Below are positions 1 to 11,618 of a DNA stretch of 64,000 nucleotides, one piece after another. The translations under genes were made by a program, and so were the position numbers. A model generated the notes under the pieces. It had not been told where the DNA came from. It saw only the letters and a program-made list of their open reading frames with translations, and did not search any database. Origin of the DNA: Sistotremastrum niveocremeum HHB9708 (lineage: Eukaryota > Basidiomycota > Agaricomycetes > Sistotremastrales > Sistotremastraceae); the NCBI GenBank assembly GCA_001630475.1, contig KV419441.1, forward strand, positions 19,064 through 83,063, read 5' to 3'. Position 1 is the stretch's first letter, and each line of letters starts with the position of its first letter.

Positions 1-874
1 GTGTCAAGTGGGTAATTATGGCCATGTATTCACCATATATTGAATCATATAGTGTTCCTATGCATTAATATACACCATATGACCACTAATAAGACCCAAA
101 AACAATATATAATTGATTAAAATAATGCTTTACCCCAGTTATGACCTCAGTTGCTGGCCATGACTGGTCAGGCAACTGGTCTTTTTATGACTGGTTGCCG
201 GACCCTGCAACCGGTTGCAGTTGCCAGTCATGCAAAAATTTGACAGGCAACCGGACCGGCAGTTACCAGTCATGGGCAAAAACGGAAAAAGTCCAGTCGC
301 AACCGGACTTTCAAACCCTATTAACACAAATATTGGCATTTTACAGGTACCTGGCGCCGTGACTATGAGTTAACTTGCCGTGGTACCTCCTTATGTAAGC
401 AGGTGCCAGGTGCCAGCTTTCCTGGAAAATTTTGTCATTTTAAGGTACCTTAGGCAGGTTAATGTGTCATGTTTGGCAGGGGACCTGCCTGACCTGCCAG
501 GTACCTCCCTGTGTTTGGCAGATGGCAGGTTAGGCCTTTTCTTTGGAAAAAAAAAACAGTGGTAGGTACCTGCCAACAGGTACCTGAGTTAGGCAGATTA
601 GTATCTGTGATAAACCTTAACCTACTAGTAGCAGGTACATCCACTGGCATGGGTACCTTTTTTGGCCATATTTGTGTTCATCTTTATTCAAAGTCCAAAA
701 GGATCCCTGGTTTTTCAGCAGGGCCACACAGATTGACTGGATGAATGTCTATTTTTTTCTGAAGGACCAACAACTTGAGGACCAAGGCTGTGACCTCAAG
801 TACTGTGATGTATCATTACATCCCACATAAGGCAAAGGCTTCACACCACAATGATGTTTTCTTCAGAAAGGCCA
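1..874. repeat. Repeat-rich non-coding tract
   Basis: No credible gene lies here. From about 139 to 340 the DNA is built from variants of ACTGG/CCAGT and GCAACCGG/CCGGTTGC, often in palindromic order. From about 350 to 660 it is packed with CAGGTACCTG-like and GGCAGGT units (many GGTACC cores). Such dense short inverted motifs resemble the subterminal repeats of DNA transposons, but no terminal repeat pair or transposase is visible, so the element type is unknown. The part from about 740 to 874 is probably the 3' flank of the RING gene. Short open frames here are repeat artefacts. Confidence 0.5.
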
Positions 875-2136
875 TCACAGGAAACCATCTTCAGATACAA
901 TATCACTAACACCATCAGGTTCCTCACTCCCATCAGAGGTAAGGTCTATGGTATGCTGAGCTCCATAATCACCAATACCTGGCTCTCTCTCTTCTGTATC
1001 ATCAATAAAAGAACTTTCATACCCAGACTCATCAGACAGGTCAGTAAGACCTATGTTCTCTTCACCCATCATATTACTGTGGATGGCATCAGAGCCCATG
1101 CCATGTTCATCTTCCAATTCAGAGTCACTGAGGTGAACTTCTTCACCCTCAAACATGTGCCCACACCCAGTGCATTCATTGCCCAACAACTCATGCAAGC
1201 AGTATGGACACCTGGAGATTCCACCATCCTCATCATCAATGATGACCTGCACTGAACGATTATGGATGGGAGGGAAAATGTCCAACCATGGCTCTTTTGC
1301 TTCTTTGGGTAGAGATTCCAGAGAAGCCCGAGAATCAAATTCTCGCAAACTGCGTACCACAGCTTGGAGAGCAAATGCTCGGACTGGAGCAGAGAAAATC
1401 TGACAACGACATTTGGGACAGATTTTGCTTTGCATAGTCAATGGTGCGTCGTGCACCCGACGGTCATGACCTTGACCAGGAGTTTTGAACCAGGAAATCA
1501 GACATTGACCGCAAGCAACGTGTCCGCAGGGATATAGACTGGGGAGACGGTCAGACCATAAAATTAAAAGGCTCAGCATACCAGAAACGCACGTGTAAGG
1601 ATCCTCAAGCATATCGAGACAGATGTCACAACTGAGAACGCTAGACAACGTCGAAAGCAGGCGTGTATGTCTCTCCAGGACCTGATAGCGGACATGATTG
1701 CCTGGAACTTCGGGGTGGAAAGACGTACCTTGACGTTGTCAGTCGACTCAACGCTTGATACGTCCATGGGTGTTTCAGTCTCTGGAAATAAATCCAAACC
1801 AGTAATAGTGCCACCGCATGGAAGAGATGTCTGATGATTCAAGTCGAGGTCCTCTTGGTCTGATTCTTCATCCGAAACCACACGTCTAGAAGACTTCTTT
1901 GCCGGTCGCAAATGCTCGGGAGAGGCAGAAGAGCTCTCGCTGCTGGCCCAGGCCTTGCGTTTTTTCCCTGTCACCGCGAATGTGGCCGCTGTTTCGTCGC
2001 CACCCTCCGATCCTCGCTGTGTTTCTTTATCGAGCAACGACCTGCGTCGAAAACGGCGTCGCCGCGCTTTCCAATACGAAGAACCCGGTTGAGGGATTGG
2101 CATGCGTGGTGGACTAGTACTAGAGGGTGGACGCAT
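875..2136 (-). CDS. RING-finger E3 ubiquitin ligase (CHFR/Dma-like) with C-terminal zinc ribbon
   Basis: Predicted exons 2136-1729, 1681-1593 and 1538-875 give 386 residues. The N-terminal third is basic, then Ser/acidic-rich and probably disordered. The second intron (54 nt) must be removed to complete the RING: CDIC, then an 11-residue gap, PCGH, CGQC and finally CPKC. That spacing is a canonical C3HC4 finger, so the protein should load ubiquitin from an E2 onto a target. Near the C-terminus a CPYC...CTGC knuckle matches the second zinc site found in CHFR-type basidiomycete RING proteins, followed by an acidic Asp/Ser-rich tail. No FHA domain is seen. Substrate is unknown. The start is the first ATG of the open frame and could lie at an internal Met. 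Confidence 0.75.
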
Positions 2137-2307
2137 GAAAGAGCGTTGAACGACACGATCGAATGGAGAGAACAGACGCGCGCCGCGGAGATTTACGCGT
2201 CAAGCGCTGACATCTTTCTCTGACGTGCACTGGAGTGACTGGACGCACCACACTATGCTCCAAGTCTTTATGATGCCCCCAACGCAGCAAGCTAACCAAA
2301 TCTCTTC

Positions 2308-2849
2308 ATGGCTACAAATTATTCTCCGTTACCACCCGCGTACAGGCCGTCTGAATCTCTCGAACTGCGAAATTTCGTAGCATCTTTCTTCTCTGCTCTT
2401 GATGTGCCCAAGCATCGTCTACCGTACATTGACTTCTTATCTGAAAACGGCGTCATCGTCATTACAAGCGGAAAAGAACGGATAGAACTCAAAGGGATCG
2501 CCGAGATTTCTGAATGGGTGACCAAGGAAACTAGCACCCTCGTACCTGGTGTCGGGAGAAGACGTTATATTGTCGAGAACATCTTCGCATGTCCTTCGAA
2601 CGAACACCTAGCAATGGCGCATGGTACGCTGGACATGACATCAGAGGGACAATCAGACTTCACATGGGCATCTCGCATGATCTTTGATTCTGACTTGGCG
2701 AGCAAAGGAGTGCAAAAGTTGGCTTTCTATCAAATCTGGCTGGTGCGTGTGATTCGTTGGCTGTTCGCTGACTTTTGATTAACACGATTTCAGAGCTGGA
2801 GAGAGTTGCCCAAGCCTATCGCGAAAGCAAGCACGAGCCTGTTCCGTAA
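2308..2849 (+). CDS. NTF2/SnoaL-like small cone-fold protein
   Basis: About 160 residues. A long first exon (from 2308) carries a fold reminiscent of the NTF2/SnoaL superfamily: an N-terminal helix with LRNFVASFFSALD, a strand pair, then alternating strands to the end. One short intron near 2743-2795 is needed. Two donor/acceptor choices (2743 with 2795, or 2747 with 2793) both end in the same frame, closing with KHEPVP and a stop at 2847-2849; a third acceptor would extend to 2856. The family holds isomerases, dehydratases and non-enzymatic scaffolds, and no catalytic Asp/His pair is clear enough to assign a reaction. It converges with the sugar-nucleotide transporter gene. Confidence 0.6.
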
Positions 2850-3078
2850 AAGCTAGGAAGCATGTCAGGTATATTACCGCTCTACCGGTTTTCGCAGTTC
2901 CTGAATCCCTCCAGTTTCATCTCATGGTTAGAATGCGGTCGATGGCAGTGTACACATGATTATATGAACGAATGATGATGCCTTAATAATAATTACAAGT
3001 CTATGACATGACAGTTCGAATATCGCATGGCCGAAACTCAACATAAACACCGATCAATCGTAAAGAATACCCAAAACA

Positions 3079-4436
3079 TCAAGCCTCGCGTTCCTCTTTG
3101 TCGTTGGCCTCCTCAAGATTGGTCATAGAGATCTTTTGATAATCTCCTTTACTGGCGTCGGCTGGCAACGATTCTTGGTGTTTAATCCAGGTATACCAGA
3201 GAGAGCCCGCGAGAATAGTCAGGATTGACAACGCACGTTGGCTATAATCTAGGTTCAGCGTTCGTTCCGTGGCAACCAGCATTGAAACTTACACAGTGAT
3301 CACATCCCCGAACAACCACAAGCCTAACATAGTAGCACCAACTCCACGTACAGCCGAAGACACCATGTGCGTGATAGGAGAAGTAATTTTGACTGACAAA
3401 ATGCCTGCCACGGAGATGAGGAAACCGATGAATCCCTGGAGAAGTTCAGCTGATTGAGACACGCAAGCAGCGGCTCCTGAAACTCACGGTCAAAGCGCAA
3501 CCCCAAACAAAGGTATTAAACTTCAACGCCGGTGCATTGGTGAAAAGATCAACCAACTCTGGCCACTCCCCGACAAGGAAGATACCGGGGAATAAGACAA
3601 TCGCAGTCAACACGTTGGAGTACCACGCAAGATCAAGCGCCGAGTTGTTCAACACACCCAACGAACGCTTGATCACGACAACATGGCAGGCTGTCACGAC
3701 GGAGCTAAGGAGCCCGAAAACAATTCCCACAAAAGTGAAACCTCGCGATGAGGCGGACTGAGTAGAATTGGATGGAGAGACGCCGACTAAGAATCCACAA
3801 AAGACGACGAAACACGAGAAAAGAATGCGCAGTGATGGTCTCGATTTGAGGAAAATGTATGAGGTAACGACGGTGAAAGGGAGGACCAAACCGCGAGCGA
3901 CTTGATAAAAGGACGCGTCTACGAATTTGAGGCAGTAGGTGTTGAAGCTGGGACAACAATAGGATGATTCAGAAAACAGAGACAAGGATAAAAGCATCCA
4001 CGCACCTGAGACCGAGAACGTTCAAGATGATCAAAGGTGCCAATGCTTTTGTAGCTTCGTAGTCTATTCTCCATCCCATGGAGAATTGGAGGCGTCCAGA
4101 GGCACGGCAAATGGCCAACAAGACCACAGCGATGAGCAATTGGATGAGCAAGAAGCTCAGGGGAGTCTCAGAGCTGTTTAGGACCCATTTGTTGCTGCCA
4201 AAAGTAGATTAGAGACGACCACCGCAGGACGACGAGATATTCACGCCATAACCATCTGGGAAAAGGAGTTTTAGCCTCTTGGACACCACAAGACGGGGAA
4301 AAACACGAACCCCAAGTGCGGAAGAAATGTAAAAAGATACCGTTCCGGCCTGCAGCGAGAATGAGGACGATGCGAATTACGCGATGAGAATGCGACTGAC
4401 AATGAGAGCTCTTGAAGGGGGCGTTTGGTCTGACAT
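3079..4436 (-). CDS. GDP-L-fucose transporter-like nucleotide-sugar transporter (SLC35C1/DMT family)
   Basis: Seven exons (4436-4401, 4349-4311, 4255-4245, 4194-4006, 3947-3488, 3435-3293, 3241-3079) join in frame to 346 residues, with an 11-nt third exon. The protein is hydrophobic, with about ten membrane segments of the drug/metabolite transporter fold. Diagnostic pieces line up with SLC35C1: NKWVLN after helix 1, FNTYCLKFVDASFYQVARG in the middle, and the KITSPITHMVS block before the last helices. The tail is charged and cytosolic. The expected role is exchange of GDP-fucose for GMP across the Golgi membrane. Two other genes of the same pathway lie within 4.5 kb, which supports GDP-fucose over GDP-mannose or triose phosphate, although substrate cannot be proven from sequence. 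Confidence 0.8.
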
Positions 4437-4736
4437 GTCTAGAGAAATGAAGCAATAGGGATGGCGAAGAAAAACGTGTAGAGATGGAGAGGGGTCAAAA
4501 GAGAGTGTGGGTGATCGGTCTATTTGCTAATGTTGTGCCCTGTCTCGGAAGCATGGCCCAGGCACATCGCAACCTCTTCGCTTTCCGGAACCACTTTCTT
4601 GGCACTCGTAACTCGCACAGGTTTTCGTTGTATACAAGACAATCATTCATGCTACCTACAATTTGACCGACCTTCACTCTGTCAATCTCTAATGCTGTTG
4701 ATCGACTCGACCCTCGTCTAGTATTCCAAGGCTCTT

Positions 4737-5692
4737 CTAATCTGCCGCTTTGATCCCACGGCCACACCGCTCTAGCGAACCGTCTTCTAGTTCGTAGGCT
4801 GGTCGGTAGCGCGCCGGGATGGTATCTCCATCGTTGATATTGTTCTCATCAGGGGGCTTGTATAGCGACGGATTTGGAAACGTATTGTAAGTTGATCCCA
4901 GGGAAGTGTACCTGTATCGAGGATCTCTACCTCGTTGCAACGTTTCAGCGAAGAATACGACTCACCCTTGATCGTACAAGGAGCAGTATTTAACGTCTAG
5001 TGCCCGCAGGAATCGCCAGATATCCGCGTAGTCCCAGTCAATAATGGGGTGAACCCTCATGTATGCTGGCCAATCGACATCGGTTGGAGTACGATGGGAT
5101 AGTTTCTCTGTTCTGACATGCGGTCAAAGCCTAGAATGATAACAACATGCCTACCGCCATGAGGATCTGTTCTCCGTGTCCCGATCAGGATTGCGTCAAT
5201 CTCCGGGCACTGTTTCCTATAGAGATCCAGTGCCGTCTTCATTCCTCCAGCCATGACTCCTGGTTCGAATATCTTCAAATTGTACAGATGGCGGGATTCA
5301 TCGATGAAGGCTTCCATTTCATGGAACGGTGACGGCATAGGAATGTATATTGCATGAATTTCGGATGGCTCCCCATTCTCGGTTGGATACAAGTCGAGTT
5401 TGTGGAGTGCAGCGGCGTACAAATGCAATAACACAGTGCCTGATAGCCGAGCTGTAAAGATTAACATGCGGCACGTAGGGATTGAATAGCGTACAGTCCT
5501 TGCCACCGTTGAAACTGAGAGACAGTCTCCGCTTGCTGCACAAGTCAAGATATGGACGAAAGGTCAAAGCGATGCGACGCACCCGTATGTATTGATGGCC
5601 TCCTCAATAACCGATAGAGCTTCAGACACACGGGGGGCTATGGGATCATTAGAATGAGCAAGGTCGAAGACGGCCTGCAGGTTAAGGCTCAT
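4737..5692 (-). CDS. FAD1: FAD synthase (FMN adenylyltransferase, PAPS-reductase fold)
   Basis: Five exons (5692-5583, 5535-5495, 5439-5155, 5107-4966, 4911-4737) give 250 residues. The enzyme transfers AMP from ATP to FMN, giving FAD. Visible motifs are the ATP pyrophosphatase loop SFNGGKDCT, the GTRRTDPHG signature of eukaryotic Fad1, [16 protein letters not shown] and YTSLGS near the end, with the usual length for the fungal single-domain enzyme. It lies between the fucose transporter (same strand, 300 bp downstream) and GDP-mannose dehydratase (divergent). Only 195 bp separate its start from the dehydratase start, so the two probably share a promoter region. A functional tie to fucose synthesis is not required: the downstream synthase uses NADPH, not FAD. 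Confidence 0.88.
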
Positions 5693-5887
5693 CAGGGACG
5701 GTCGACTTCCGATCAGCGATAGGGCGAGCCGAGACTAGAATCTTATCCGGAAAAGTCGATAAAACCTGCCAAAAATTATAATCGCGCCAGGAACGGATTG
5801 TTCGATCAGAAATAAAAGTCCGCTCCAAACCAGCTTTTAACCCTTTGTCCTCAGCCCTGCTCTTTACTCTTTCTTCCATCCATTACC
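5693..5887. promoter_or_regulatory. Bidirectional intergenic region between FAD synthase and GDP-mannose dehydratase
   Basis: 195 bp separate two divergent start codons. The plus-side 60 bp before the dehydratase ATG is pyrimidine-rich (CTCTTTACTCTTTC), as is common just upstream of fungal start sites. An open frame crosses this stretch on the minus strand but it has no ATG-consistent link to the FAD synthase motifs, so I treat the stretch as a shared promoter. Confidence 0.5.
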
Positions 5888-7222
5888 ATGTCTCTCCTCG
5901 AACACATCGCTCCTTTCGCCAAAATCGACTTTGGCTCTCCTGAAGAATACAGGAAACGAAAAGTCGCCCTCATCTCTGGTAGCCCCTCCCTAGAACGCGT
6001 CGTTTCGCTCGTCTGACACGTTTTTTCTTCTAGGTATCACTGGCCAGGATGGCTCCTACCTGTTCGTCTCGCGTTTTCTATCTCTCTTGTCTTATCTGAC
6101 CATCTTTTAGCACCGAACTCCTTCTCTCCAAGGGCTATCAAGTCCACGGTATCATCAGACGCTCGTCCAGTTTCAACACTGGTCGTCTCCAGCACTTGTA
6201 TGCCGACCAACACGAGCGCCCTACCAAATTCCACACCCACTACGGCGATTTGAGCGACTCTACCAACTTAGTTTACATCATTGCTCAGGTCCAGCCCACC
6301 GAAGTTTACAACTTAGGTGCTCAGAGTCACGTCAAAGTGTCTTTTGAGATGGCTGAATACACCGGCGACGTTGATGGCCTTGGGACTCTTCGTCTGCTGG
6401 ACGCCATCCGTACGTGCGGCCTCGAAAAACACGTTCGTTTCTATCAAGCGTCCACTTCCGAGCTTTACGGCAAGGTCGTCGAGACCCCTCAGTCTGAGAC
6501 CACCCCCTTCTATCCCCGCTCCCCCTACGGTGTCGCCAAACTCTACGCCTACTGGATCGTCGTCAACTACCGCGAAGCCTATGGCATGTATGCGTGCAAT
6601 GGTATCTTGTTCAACCACGAGAGTCCCAGACGAGGTCGCACTTTCGTCACTCGCAAGATCTCTCGCGCGGTTGCAGAGATTAGCGTTGGGAAGCAGGCTT
6701 GCCTCTATCTCGGTAACACGGACGCCAAGCGTGATTGGGGTCACGCCAGGGATTACGTTGAGGGCATGTGGATGATGCTCCAACAGGAGCAGGCAGAGGA
6801 CTTCGTCCTCGCTACCGGTGAAACCCACCCTGTCAAGGAATACGTCGAGAAGGCGTTCAAAGTCGTCGGCATCAATATCAAGTACGGAGTCAATTATTTC
6901 ATTAGTCTATCGTTACTGATCTGCCCCTCATAGATGGCAGGGAACTGGTGTCGAGGAGGAAGGCATCGATGTCGCCACTGGACGTGTTCTCGTCAAGGTT
7001 GATCCCAGATACTTCCGTCCCGCCGAAGTCGAGTAAGTCCACCATTTGCTTTGTTTTGCATTATCGGGATTAAACCTTATTCACAGCCTGCTCCACGGTA
7101 ATCCCGCAAAGGCCGAAAAGCTTTTGGGATGGAAGCGAAAAGTAGATTTCGACAGCCTTGTCAAGGAGATGGTAGAGGCTGATCTCCAAGCCGTCAATAG
7201 TCTCGTAGAGAATCAAAACTAA
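5888..7222 (+). CDS. GMD: GDP-mannose 4,6-dehydratase
   Basis: Exons 5888-5978, 6034-6061, 6111-6881, 6934-7032 and 7087-7222 give 374 residues, the normal length for the family. It converts GDP-D-mannose to GDP-4-keto-6-deoxy-D-mannose, the first committed step to GDP-L-fucose, in the cytosol. It is an extended short-chain dehydrogenase. The NADP-binding glycine motif [10 protein letters not shown] is restored only after the first intron is removed. The catalytic elements STSELYG and [10 protein letters not shown] (Tyr-x3-Lys) are intact, as are the substrate loops [10 protein letters not shown] and [16 protein letters not shown]. It ends 249 bp from the convergent GDP-L-fucose synthase. Confidence 0.95.
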
Positions 7223-7471
7223 TCGTACCTCGCTCTTTCCACCCTGTAGTAGACCCTTCGTTTAGAATACTGTAGTCTTCTCGTCATGTGCCGTTATCGT
7301 CGGGTTCTGGACGTTGACTTGTTTTAGGGTTCGTTTCATAGTTGTCGAGTATTATCGGAAATATAATTTGTCATGCTTTGTTGGAAAACGCGACCCCAAA
7401 ATTGTATTTTTCGTCGAAAAAGTCTATTCTATACAGAACAATCAAGAAAGCCTAAGTCTCGCCAATACCGA

Positions 7472-9066
<1,595 letters not shown>

Positions 9067-9146
9067 TTATCATTGTTTCCATTGCTCGTTTCGGGAATGT
9101 AGAATACATCTGGTCCGTAAGGAACCAAATAATATCTATCGTGGTG

Positions 9147-9695
9147 TTATACCGTCTCCCATGGTTTCTTGCGCAGTCCAGCACTGGAGGGACTGGGACT
9201 CTCGGCCTGAAAAACGATCGACTATAGGCTTCTCAAAACGCAAAGAGAACTCACGCTCGTCCCCGAAGGCAGGAGTTTGTTGTTAGGGATGAGATGAGTC
9301 TGTCCAGTCTGGATAAGGTTGGTCAGTTCGGCGAGAGTCAGAGGTCTCTGTTCTTCGCTCGAAGACGGTGGGTTGCTCGAAGGGTTGGACGCCGCTTTGA
9401 TAGCCTCCCATGACAATTCTTGTCCTGATATTCTAAGTCGACCATCAGGCGAAACCAACCGCCGTAGATTTTGAAACTGACTGAGAGAAATAATAAGCCT
9501 TAGCGCGACCGATGATCTCTTCTTGCTCGTCTGCCGTCCCTTCAGCCGCCAACACACTCTTCAAGCCTTCCTTCGAAGATCTCGTGAGCTTTCTCCATTC
9601 TCAACAGTTGGGTCGTATCACGGAACCTGAAAGACATTGTCCGTCGAGAAAGGGTATTCATGAAATTGGCGCAGGACATCAGTCGAGCTCTCCAT
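9147..9695 (-). CDS. Pex39-like protein with C-terminal KPWE motif
   Basis: Exons 9695-9627 (within a longer open exon), 9570-9482, 9432-9255 and 9206-9147 give 131 residues; an upstream start at 9876 with one more intron would give 167 but would overlap the ArfGAP coding exon. Order of features: an N-terminal YPFSTDNVFQEGL block, a helix with RAKAYYFSQ, a Ser/Pro linker, LTLAELTNLIQTGQ followed by LIPNNKLLP, and RKKPWETV at the very end. The F-x-E-L-x2-L-I-x2-G...P-x2-K-x-I/L-P...KPWE pattern is what I know from the small C6orf226/Yjr012c family, recently described as Pex39, a factor for PTS2 protein import into peroxisomes. Assignment rests on motif memory only. Confidence 0.6.
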
Positions 9696-9758
9696 CCTGG
9701 TTGCAATTCGGCGGTCGGTGTCCGGACTCGGGACTCTTGGCTGACCACTTGACTGAGC

Positions 9759-11365
9759 ATGGCGTCCAGCAGTAGACCAGGAGCTGATCGACACCAGCGC
9801 ATGCTGCTGGATATAATTAATCAACCAGGGAATGGTTCGTCGCCAGAATCTTGCCATTTTTCGACTGCCCACTCATAGGCTAATCCAGACGCATGCGCCG
9901 ACTGTCATGCTCGTGCACCGAGATGGGCGTCGCACAACTTAGGAATATTTATCTGGTGCATATGATGAGACATTGATGCGTGTCGGGTGAATCTCAACCT
10001 TTCCTAATAGCATGAACTGTGCAAGTGTTCATCGCAAGATTGGAACCCACATAACCAAGGTGTACGTTCTTCAATTTTTGACGATGTTGCCAGAGGCTCA
10101 TGGTAAATGTATACAGTAAAAGTGTTACCATGGATGCTTGGACTAAGGAACAAGTCGATGTGCGGATGCTGCCATTTCTCGAGCTCTTGTCACTGAGAAT
10201 ATTCACCTTACTCGCAGACAATGCGACAGATCGGCAACATCAAATCTAATCAGATATACAATCCCGATGAACTACGCAACCCACCTCCATTGAACTCGGA
10301 GGACTCGCAGCGGAGCAGCGAGTTAGAGAAGTATATTCGGGTGAGTTTTCTTAGCATACACGACTGCCCTTCTCTGACAGATGCTTGCAGGCCAAGTATG
10401 AAAAGAAACAATTTGTACGATCACCTTCAGCGCGTCCGAAATCTACGTCAATATCTTCTTCACCGGTCCCCCCTCCTCGCGCTCAGTCTACACCCCTTGT
10501 TACTTCGAATTATATTCCACCTGGGAAACCCAGTCTCGCACAGCACCCTATCTCTCCTCCATCATCCTTCAAACCCGCCGCAAGCAGCCCTTTCCCCTCG
10601 TCGCGAAATTTCACATCTACTACCCTCCCAACTTCGGCGGCACCGCAGCCATCTTTACCCACCCTTCCATCACATCCTGTTTGGCAGGATTTGGCGTCTT
10701 TACAGACACCATCCGGCGACCTCCCTGCATCTCCAATGCAAATAGTCCCTCCAGTTCAGCAGTCCCTCCCAATCCAGTCCACAGGATTTTCGAATTACGG
10801 ATCTTTGTCCCCTCAAGGCGCACCTTATCTCCCATCTTCTATCTCTACACCCAGTTCATTCGACAATCGTAGCGTCAGTTTGCCCACGACGCTTTCCGCG
10901 AACGTCCCCAGCAACTCTTTCTCGGGCATTAACTCGTCGTTACTCCCTCCTTTCTCGCAGTCTCCGGGACTGCAATCTGTCAACCCTTTCAATACCTTCC
11001 AGCCCATGTCGAATCAGCTGCAAACAGGCCAGAATTTCTCCGGCGGCTTCTCGCAGGGACCCAGCGAGTTATCAATGGGATCCTTGCAGCCAGGATTTAA
11101 TCCTTCGCCATTCCCTAACCAGACAATCAACAATCCTTCCCCATTTCCACCAATTCAGAATCAGTTTCAAACACAGGGACAGTTTGGTGCTAACTTCCCT
11201 TTCCAAAATCCCCCACCTGTGCAGCAGCAACAGCAATTCAATCCCGGTTTTCAACCACAGGGTGCATTTCAGCCACAGCAGCAGACGCAGACCAACCCGT
11301 TCATGTCGAACCCAACTATGTGGGGTCCGCAGCAGACGGGAGGCCCTATGGGTGGTTGGTCATGA
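9759..11365 (+). CDS. ArfGAP zinc-finger protein (Age2/SMAP-like) with Q/N/P-rich tail
   Basis: Six exons (9759-9834, 9889-9955, 10011-10061, 10117-10159, 10218-10340, 10391-11365) give 444 residues. The N-terminal 120 form an ArfGAP domain: CADC, then the conserved PRWASHNLGIFICMNC, with arginine finger context HRKIGTHITK and the IKSNQIYNPD end. It should stimulate GTP hydrolysis on Arf at Golgi or endosome membranes. The remaining 320 residues are low-complexity Ser/Pro/Gln/Phe with several NPF tripeptides (for example VNPFNTF and TNPFMSN), the usual ligand of EH domains, as in yeast Age2. Its start lies 63 bp from the divergent Pex39-like start. The first exons are 40-120 nt, the last is 975 nt. 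Confidence 0.85.
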
Positions 11366-11618
11366 CCTATAAGGTTCCCTTGGAGTACCCAACGTCTCAT
11401 TTTCTGCTATCACGCTTTGATGATTTTGTTCTTTTGTTCTGAGGATTACTATTGCAAGATGCACTTTTCCTTAGCTATTGGACTCGAGCACTAATTGTTC
11501 GAAAGTTGGATTAAAGACCAGACGTATCAGTGAAGACGCCAGATAGGCTATAGCGTGCTTGTAGGCTTTAAGCTTTTTTGAGCCGCGACCCCCCCTGAGT
11601 CGCCCCTTGGTGCCTTCG

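Noticed and set aside
5682-5879. 65-codon minus frame between FAD synthase and the dehydratase
   Set aside because: FAD synthase begins with [14 protein letters not shown] at 5692 in another frame and needs no extra exon; the frame lies in the shared promoter.
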